A stretch of DNA of 64,000 bases, taken from assembly GCA_012274445.1 (NCBI GenBank), contig JAAROD010000087.1, positions 310,001 to 374,000 of the forward strand, written 5' to 3'. The translations under genes and the position numbers were made by a program. A model generated the notes under the pieces. The model worked only from the letters and a program-made list of their open reading frames with translations, ran no database searches and was not told the DNA's origin. Position 1 is the stretch's first letter, and every line of letters begins with the position of its first letter. This DNA comes from Sclerotiophoma versabilis (taxonomy: Eukaryota > Ascomycota > Dothideomycetes > Pleosporales > Didymellaceae). Of this stretch, positions 56,771 to 64,000 are shown one piece after another.

Positions 56771-59103
56771 ATGTCTTTTCGTCTTTGCGCTATTTGTTTT
56801 TCTATCTCCGCCAATTCCTTGGGTTTCTGGTCATACGACTACGACCGCCCGGAGTATTGTCAAGAGCCTTTCATGAGACTTCAGTCTTATAAATGCATGC
56901 TCAAAGAAGCCAGAAAAGGATGCCAGCTATGTTCCGTTCTGCTCAATTACCCAAACCCGATAAAAGTCGAAGATGAGGACGCGACCCTCATTCTGCGCAG
57001 ATGTCCTGCGTATCCTGATCGAGCTGTACGGCTTGGTACGGGACCAAAAGGATTAAACTACGTCACTCGAACGTTCTACCGTCGAATCCCAAGTTGGTGG
57101 TGGGGTGAGTTACATCTTCAAGATTGTTGTGACGACCAAAAGTGCGTCTTCTAATGACTACAGAATCACTATCCCCAACTAGTTGTCATGTGCATGACCC
57201 AGATGCATGTAACCGTCCGAAGAACTTGGATAGTCCCATCGATAACATACAGTTGATGAAGACGTGGCTGCATAGATGTCAAACAAACCACAAGGAGTGT
57301 TCGATCAATTCGAAGCTGTTTTTACCAACTCGTCTGATAGACGTTCAAGCCTTTCCAAACAGTCCTGACGTTCGATTGGTGGACTCGGCACCTGTCAAAG
57401 TTGCGTGCGATAAGAAACGTATACCATATCCGAAATATCTGGCCCTCAGTCACTGTTGGGGTCCACCAAGCAAACAACCGATCAGGACAGAACTCGCAAG
57501 CTTGGAAGATAGAAAAACGCGAACGTTTGCTAAGGACCTCTCGAAGACTTTCCTTGATGCTGTGATTTTTGCGCGAAAGCTTGGTCAACGGTATCTCTGG
57601 ATCGACTCTTTGTGCATCATCCAGGATGACGATGACGATTGGGCTGAAGAGGCAGCACGTATGGCTGACGTCTATGGCAATGCTTACTGCACTCTTTCAG
57701 CTCTTAGTTCTGAGGATGGGACTCAAGGGTGCCGCATTACCAGCGACCTGCGAAAGAGCACCGGTAATTCTTTCCTTGAATTCCAGGTCCATCGCGAAAC
57801 TCAGACATATGTACGAATGTATCGCAGATCGCCAGCCATCTGGGGTACTGAGTACGGAGAAGAACCGATTGAGCAAGCGAAGAGCCTTATACGAAACCCG
57901 CTCAGGTATCGGGCGTGGACGCTACAAGAGGCCGAACTTTCTCGAAGAACGATCTTATTTGCCGACCGGCAGCTCCTCTGGAGGTGTCGAGAACTCAAAG
58001 GAACAGCTGAACTACCCTGGACGGAGCAGCTACCCTATGAAGATGCTAAGATGAAGCCTTGGCCACTCTGTGACGGCCTGCAGGATGATCAGACGGAGGG
58101 AATCTTCTCAGATAAACGACTTCGGTGGTACCAGTTGGTGGAGGATTATTCGCTCCGCAACTTGACATATGACAGCGACAAACTTACGGCATTAGCTGGT
58201 CTCGCGAGAGACTATCAGAGTATGTTCCCTGGTGCCAACTACGTTGCCGGCATGTGGGGGGCACACGTTCCACGCATTCCTCTCTTCAGGCTCTCAGATG
58301 TTCCACGTATGAAGAATGACCAAAGGTACAAACTGCACGCTGGTGCAACTGCCATTGGAGCTCATTGCTCAGCCACACTCCTTTGGCAATCCGTGGACAA
58401 ACAAGCTCGCAGGTACCCTGAGTACACAGCACCGACATGGTCGTGGGCTTCGATCAAAGGTCGTATCTCGTACGACAGTCAGCGCATTGAACCGCATGGA
58501 AACAGCTTTGATCGAATGGGGGTCCGAGAAGAGCTGTCTGACTGCAACTTTGAGGGTTTGCAGTGGCAAGGTATTGCTGCGGAGGCGGCAAATGGAGATC
58601 CATACGGCGCTGTTAAGCAAGGGGCATACCTTGTCTTGAGAGGTGCCCTCTTAGCTCGTTGCGCAGTGCCGAAAGACCCGTCAACTAGTTTCCTTGAAGA
58701 GAGACAGAGGATTAAAACAAGGCGAGACTCGCCCGTAGAGCAAATCATGAGAAGACTACCACCGATGCCGCCCATGAATGGTGGGGAAGTTTCGGGTGGA
58801 GAGCCTCTGAGAGCGAACGGAAAAACTGCCGGCGTGTTCTTTCGTGATAGTATAGACGATGCACCGCTGTCTGAGAGCGACACGTTCTGTGTACGTATTC
58901 GCGGCGAACCCTTCTTCTCCAGCATTCATCACAGTTTCAAGAGTGAGCAAGAGGCGGATGGTATGGATATGGTCATGGGTATCGTTGTCGTCCGGATCCG
59001 AAGTCAAGAACTGGGCGACACGTACCAGAGAGTAGGTCTCGCTCGGTGGGTCAGCGGAAGCTTGTTCCAACGCAGTCAGCCACTCCGCCTCAAGCTCGTA
59101 TAA
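56771..59103 (+). CDS. HET-domain (heterokaryon incompatibility type) protein, 757 aa
   Basis: Two exons, 56771-57104 and 57164-59103. The start MSFRLCAICFSISANSLGFW was preferred over an ATG eight codons upstream. Residues 1-120 contain Cys pairs (LCAIC, CQLC) common at the N-terminus of this family. The HET domain starts at residue 203 (YLALSHCWG), continues with KTFLDAVIFARKLGQRYLWI and DSLCIIQDDDDDWAEEAARM, and closes near YGNAYCTLSALSSEDG. The C-terminal half has RAWTLQEAELSRRTILFADR and WSWASIKGRISY, both typical. HET proteins can trigger cell death when unlike fungal individuals fuse, but most genomic copies have no tested incompatibility role. No STAND ATPase or ankyrin part is attached. 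Function as an allorecognition gene is inference. Confidence 0.93.
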
Positions 59104-59652
59104 TTTGCAATGCATCTCTTGAACAGCAGCTTCAGTGAACCAATATAGCGTTTTGCTTCGCCCTTTAGAATGACATTGACAGATGGGCGGAAGTGACCTC
59201 GAAACAGTTTCCTTCATCTGCACGGACCAAGAGGAGCAAGAATTCGGGGCCCTCATTCATAGCTTCAGCAGTCCACGATACGAAGACGACCAGACCTAGG
59301 TGTCTAGCTGTTAGTGTCTTCTCCTAATGCGTGAAAACGAAGTCAAACGCGTACAAGAAGCATCCTCGTAGGTAGAGTCGCGTGTCGCAGCGCTTCGGCT
59401 TTGAGCGGCACGATCCCACATTCCACGCTTGACACATGTAAGCCGCTCACAACCCCGGATCATCACAGTAAGAATGGCTTGCAATTTTCCGTGTTCGCGA
59501 AAGGGTCAGACGATGATACGTTTCGAAGAGAGGGGCTAGCGGGGTCAGTGTGTTCACGGGACTGCGGCCAACTTCCGGTCGCCACATAAAGAGACATTCT
59601 GCAGCTCGCATCGAGCAGCAGCTCTTCAACATTTCCCCACAAACGTATCACA
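59104..59652. other. Intergenic, promoter of the Zn2Cys6 gene
   Basis: 549 bases with the HET gene 3' UTR and the transcription-factor promoter. No other feature seen. Confidence 0.5.
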
Positions 59653-61775
59653 ATGCCTTCCAAATCACGTGGATTGAGAACTTCGACAGGCTGGTAAGAC
59701 AAAAATGCTTCTAGATGACTACATTCTTGGATGAACTCATAAAGGTTTACTATGGCCTTGTCCTGCACGTGACTCAAGTAAACAGCATGCTAAGGATTGT
59801 ATAGCTTGGTTTGTCGGAAACGCAGAGTAAAATGCGATGAGACGCGGCCTCGCTGCAGAAACTGTACGAGGGTCGAGCAAGATTGTGAATACCCACAAAA
59901 GTCGGCGACTTCTCAGCGGCCTCGCGCCTTGAGCGCTCGTACCGTCGAAGAAGCGCCAGTCGCCACCATTAGTACTTCCCCATCAGGACCCAAAGTGGCA
60001 CCTCTTAGTCTTCCCGCGTCATCTGCCGGATTGATCTCCTCTGCCTCAGATGCTACGCAATCCTGGATCCCGTTCCCTATCGATTCACTGCAGGCTTCAG
60101 GTACCGTACTACCTGACGACAGCTTCTTCTTAGACGACAGTCTTTTCTCATTTGGCGATACACTCACTCCATCTTTCGGCCCGTAAGTGACCAGAACTAT
60201 CAAGTGAATCACAGGGCCTAATCCGCACAGCATTGAGTGGTACGATCTCTTGGCTCAAGATGCAATAGACACCATGCAGGATCAGAATCCCAGCAATCGT
60301 TGGAACTTCGACTATTTGAGCTTATCGCGTAGACAGACACCTCGGCAGTCTGTTGCTCCAGATGTAGGTCTTAGCGACAGTGATGGATCAGCAATGGTAA
60401 CGCAGGATACACCATCGGAGCCTTGGAACACGGAGTCTAGAATCGAGCTGAAAGATGATGAGCTAGTATTTTTTGAGCACTACATCAACGTCGTGGCGCC
60501 CATTTTGGATCTCTTTGATCCACTGAACCACTTCGCGAGCATGGTGCCGCATCTTGCATTGCGCAACGTTGGTTTATTGAAATCAATCCTGGCCGTTGGT
60601 GCTCGGCATCTCACTCTGGGCCAAGTCCACAACGACCCTAACGAAACCATTCCCCACGTTTCACCAGGTACCCCGGCGTCTGTGCACAGTCTGTCACCAA
60701 ATGCCGCAAAGTTCGCAGAACAATACTACTTCGAAACCTTACAGTATCTCTCGCAAAATTTGCTATACCAAACATACACTGGGTCCCATGAAATATTGGT
60801 TACAGCCATCATGATATCCACGTATGAGATGTTTGGGACAGCAGAAAATCCCGATCACTCTGCATGGGATCGTCATCTGAGGTACACACTGCTCTGCATA
60901 TTCGCAAATATTTTAGCTAATAACATCAAGAGGAGCCTTTTGGATACAACGAAACTCCAACACTAGCGGTGAATCCAGTGATAGTCTCAAACGCGCTGTT
61001 TGGTTCTCATGGTTGCGTCAAGACATATGGGCAGCTTTTCGCACAGGCCGCCCAGCGTTGACCATACATCAGCCGACCAAGTCAATGTCCGACCTGACGA
61101 CGGAAGAACTGACTACACGCATCATCTACATCACAGCAAAATGTGTACGTCCTTGGGGCCCACCTGATTAGGCAGAATTAACGCGAGGCAGGTACAATTC
61201 GCTGCAACCCCTAAAGAGCAGAACATCACAGAGTACATCGAAGCTGGTACAACATTGATGCGTATGCTAGATGCGTGGAAACGATGCCTCCCTCAATCCT
61301 TCGATCCGATACGTATCGCCGGCCCACACTCTATCCCGACGTCAAACTGCGATGCAATGTCGCTTGCGCCAATATGGATCCATCCTCCCGCACATGCAGC
61401 CGCAATACAAATGTACCACTTTTCTAAAATTGTCATGGTTCTCAATCAGCCTTCGACAGGAGGCTTAAATGTTTACCAGACGCGCTTCAAAATGATGCGC
61501 GAAAGCACTGCCATGATCTGCGGAATTGCTTCTGCGCAGCAATCACAGAATCTGCCCAGTGCTTTCATCAGCTTTCAAGCTGTCTATGCCGGTGAGCTGT
61601 AGTTTACTGAATGCAGCTTTTACTTTACTAATGACACACAGCCGCTTTATGCGCCGATAGTCAAGAAAAGCAAGGTGAAATTTTTGAGATTCTGGACAAA
61701 GTTTTGCACATCAGCAAGTTTCCGTCAAGATCGATTTTGAGCGATCTTGTAAAAGTTTGGAATGGTGGCAGCTGA
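59653..61775 (+). CDS. Zn2Cys6 fungal transcription factor, 605 aa
   Basis: Six exons: 59653-59693, 59805-60182, 60231-60881, 60931-61144, 61192-61591 and 61642-61775, all joining in frame. The first exon, MPSKSRGLRTSTG plus two bases of a Cys codon, is needed to complete the zinc cluster: C14, C17, C24, C31, C34 and C41 give the exact C-x2-C-x6-C-x6-C-x2-C-x6-C spacing, and the intron splits C14. A basic linker and a Ser/Pro-rich acidic stretch (PDDSFFLDDSLFSFGDTL) follow. The C-terminal part is a fungal-specific regulatory domain of the Fungal_trans_2 type (FFEHYINVVAPILDLFDPLN; WFSWLRQDIWAAFRTGRPAL). It binds DNA in the nucleus, probably at CGG-type sites. It lies 461 bp upstream of the transketolase-like gene in the same direction, so that gene is a candidate target. 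Confidence 0.92.
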
Positions 61776-62236
61776 TCACCGTTGCCAAAGCGTTCAGTGA
61801 GCACCAGCAAGCTTGAAGCGAGTCGCGCTTGTTTTGTTTATCACTGCTAGGGTGAGCAAGTCGTAAGCACATCGAACAACTGCTTCCAAAATGCGCCACA
61901 AGGAATGTAGAGTCACGAACAAACTCCCAGGAACTTATCATGTTGAGATGCGGGGCCCCAGACCAAGACAGCTGGGGTCGTTCGCAGGCGGGAGGCGACT
62001 CCGAGCTGCTCGAGACGAGCTCCAATGGAAGTGCGCCAGTCGGCCACCCGTAATCATCGCACACATGAACCACCCTTCATGCGTGCATCTGTCGCCTCGA
62101 GCGATCGTTATGGCTTCGCCGGAGTTTCACTGCTTGCCACCATATGTAACGGCAATGTCGATAAATAAAGGTAAGATGCACCTTCAGGAAGCAGCATCAG
62201 CGCTCTCTTTCTCGACTTCTTTGTATACAACACACA
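61776..62236 (+). promoter_or_regulatory. Upstream region of the transketolase-like gene
   Basis: 461 bases. An AT-rich core, ATAAATAAAGG, lies near 62160-62170, about 70 bases before the start codon, and a pyrimidine-rich leader with ACAACACACA precedes the ATG. CGG triplets, the half-site of Zn2Cys6 factors, are present but not clearly paired. Confidence 0.4.
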
Positions 62237-64000
62237 ATGGCTCCTACTCTCGAATACTATGACAAGGTCTCGCATGACCTACCAGTCAAGCCCGTCATGT
62301 CAAAGGTGAATGGCGTCCCAGCAGTCGCTGCTGTACAACTCGAGGACTCTGAGAAGCACGATCTGGTACTTCGATACTTCCGTGCATATATTGCAGATCT
62401 TTGTCAACAGTTCAATGGTGGACATCCGGGGTCAGTTTCTCAAATCGACTCTAAGAACGCCATACTTACAAGATGCAGGTCGGCCATGGGCATGGCTGCT
62501 ATCGGTGTAGCATTGTACAAATATGTTATGAAGTTCTCGCCTAAGAACGGCGGCTACTTCAATCGCGACCGATTTGTCTTGTCTAACGGTGAGCTCTTGA
62601 GGCAAAAGATGAAGTTATGTGACCAAAAGCTAATAAGTCGTAGGACACGCTTGCTTATGGCAATACCTTTTCATGCATCTCGTTGGTGTCGAAGAGATGA
62701 CAACCGACCAGCTCAAATCATACCACTCCGATAAGTACGACTCCATCTGCCCAGGCCATCCTGAGATCGAAAACGACGGCGTCGAAATCACAACTGGTCC
62801 ACTCGGTCAAGGTGTTGCGAACGCGGTCGGTCTTGCAATGGCCACTAAGCACCTTGCCGCAACATACAACCGGGAGGGTCACGAGGTTGTGAACAATATG
62901 ACATGGTGCATGATTGGCGACGCTTGCCTTCAGGAGGGTGTCGGCCTCGAAGCAGTCTCGCTTGCTAGTCACTGGAAGCTCAACAATCTCTGCATCATCT
63001 ATGACAACAACAACATCACATGCGATGGAACCGCTGATGTCGCCAACTCGGGTGAAGACATGAACGCTAAGATGAGAGCTACCGGCTTCAACGTTATCGA
63101 TATCCTTGACGGCCACTCCAATGTGAGCTCGATCGTGCATGCACTGCTATCTGCTCGCAGCAGTGACAAGCCTACATTCATCAACATTCGAACAGTGATC
63201 GGCATCGGTTCTCAGAAAGCCGGTACACCCGCAACACACGGCGCTGCATTGGGTTCGGACGACATTGTGAACATCAAGAAGAGCTCGGGCCTCAAACCGG
63301 ATGAGCACTACGTTCTACCGGAAGAGATCTACAACTTTTTTGAAGACGTTGCCACTCGTGGCAAGCAGCTCGAGGCTGACTGGTCAAATACACTGAAAGC
63401 TTATGAGCAGGAGTACCCCGAACTGGCAGCGGAATTCAAGCTTCGCGTTGCCGGCAAGATGCCCGAGGACTGGACAAAATACATTCCCAAAAAGGAAGAC
63501 TTTCCCAAAGAACCTACTGCCACTCGCAAATCTGCAGGTCTTGTCGGCAACCCTCTTGGTGAAAACATGAAAAACTTCCTTATCGGCACCGCCGATCTCA
63601 CCCCCTCATGCAACGTTGCATACAAGAAGAAGGTCGACTTCCAGTCACCCGAGCTCCGTACTGCTTGTGGGTTGGATGGTGACTACACTGGGCGCTATGT
63701 CCACTACGGAATCCGCGAGCATGCCATGTGCGCCATTTCCAACGGACTTGTGGCATTTAACAGGGGCACGTTCCTTCCCATTACCAGCTCGTTCTTCATG
63801 TTCTACCTCTACGCCGCGCCAGCTGTTCGTATGGGTGCACTTCAGGGGCTGCAACAGATCCACATCGCAACACACGACTCCATTGGCACTGGCGAAGACG
63901 GACCCACACATCAGCCCATCGCTCTCGCGGCGTTATATCGCGCCATGCCTAACGTCCTCTACATGCGACCTTGTGATTCTGAAGAGGTCGCTGGAGCTTT
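62237..64000 (+). CDS. Dihydroxyacetone synthase-like transketolase, N-terminal 553 aa (cut by window end)
   Basis: Exons are 62237-62430, 62479-62588 and 62644 onward; the frame is open at base 64000. Visible blocks are the thiamine-diphosphate contacts GGHPGSAMGM (made by the first splice) and VLSNGHACLWQYLFMHL, then CPGHPEIENDGVEITTGPLG, the cofactor motif GDACLQEGVGLEAVSLASHW, and in the second half HYGIREHAMCAISNGLVAFN and HIATHDSIGTGEDGPTHQP. It resembles the dihydroxyacetone synthase branch of transketolases (formaldehyde plus xylulose 5-phosphate to dihydroxyacetone plus glyceraldehyde 3-phosphate in methylotrophic yeasts). Key shared features are FRAYIADL.QQFNGGHPGSA and CPGHPEIEN. 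In non-methylotrophic moulds the real donor and acceptor are unknown. A peroxisomal signal, if any, would be beyond the window. Confidence 0.9.

Noticed and set aside
5760..64000. A functional link between the GFA domain and the dihydroxyacetone-synthase-like gene through formaldehyde
   Set aside because: The genes are more than 55 kb apart with unrelated genes between, and both assignments to formaldehyde rest on family names only.

Overview
This window is nuclear DNA from a filamentous ascomycete, most likely a Dothideomycete of the order Pleosporales. The evidence is short spliceosomal introns (mostly 47-65 nt, GTRNGT donors, CTRAY-type branch points), fungal-only families (HET domain, Zn2Cys6 regulator, fungal 7TM rhodopsin-like protein, OCH1-type GT32) and the general feel of the protein sequences. 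The order-level call is inference; no species can be named from sequence alone. I resolved 23 protein-coding genes with splice sites checked for frame, one intron-containing tRNA-Ser(GCT), and one low-confidence small cysteine-rich gene model.

Layout. 0.3-9.3 kb: an unrecognised disordered protein, Sec61 beta, an alkenal/leukotriene-B4-type reductase, a Dabb-GFA fusion on the opposite strand, and a xylose-reductase-type aldo-keto reductase. 9.3-11.4 kb: gene-free, TA-rich, with a 9-bp tandem repeat. 11.4-17.4 kb: membrane and Golgi functions (7TM rhodopsin-like protein, amino-acid/choline permease, GT32 glycosyltransferase). 17.4-20.4 kb: gene-poor, with a possible gene relic. 20.4-45.8 kb: a dense housekeeping block with INO80F-domain protein, calmodulin, Tlg2 syntaxin, Drs2 flippase, Ku70, ferrochelatase, PDH E1 alpha, Pus1, TFIIE alpha, SRP72, tRNA-Ser and an MFS transporter. 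45.8-53.7 kb: a 7.9-kb gene desert of ordinary base composition. 53.7-64 kb: an accessory-looking run all on the plus strand: Est1-domain protein, HET-domain protein, Zn2Cys6 transcription factor, and a dihydroxyacetone-synthase-like transketolase cut by the window end.

How the genes fit together. Several serve one cellular process without being clustered as a pathway: Sec61 beta and SRP72 (ER targeting and translocation), Tlg2 and Drs2 (late Golgi/endosome traffic), PDH E1 alpha and ferrochelatase (mitochondrial), Ku70 and the INO80F protein (DNA repair/chromatin). Three compact head-to-head pairs (calmodulin/TLG2, KU70/HEM15, PUS1/TFA1) share 398-433-bp intergenic regions that must hold both promoters. 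The Zn2Cys6 factor immediately upstream of the transketolase is the only arrangement suggesting a local regulator-target pair.

No CRISPR, insertion sequence, rRNA or intact transposon was seen. The most unusual observations are the Dabb-GFA fusion, a mitochondrial-like in-frame leader on the xylose reductase, two genes whose first coding exon is only the ATG, and the gene desert with possible small-protein relics.
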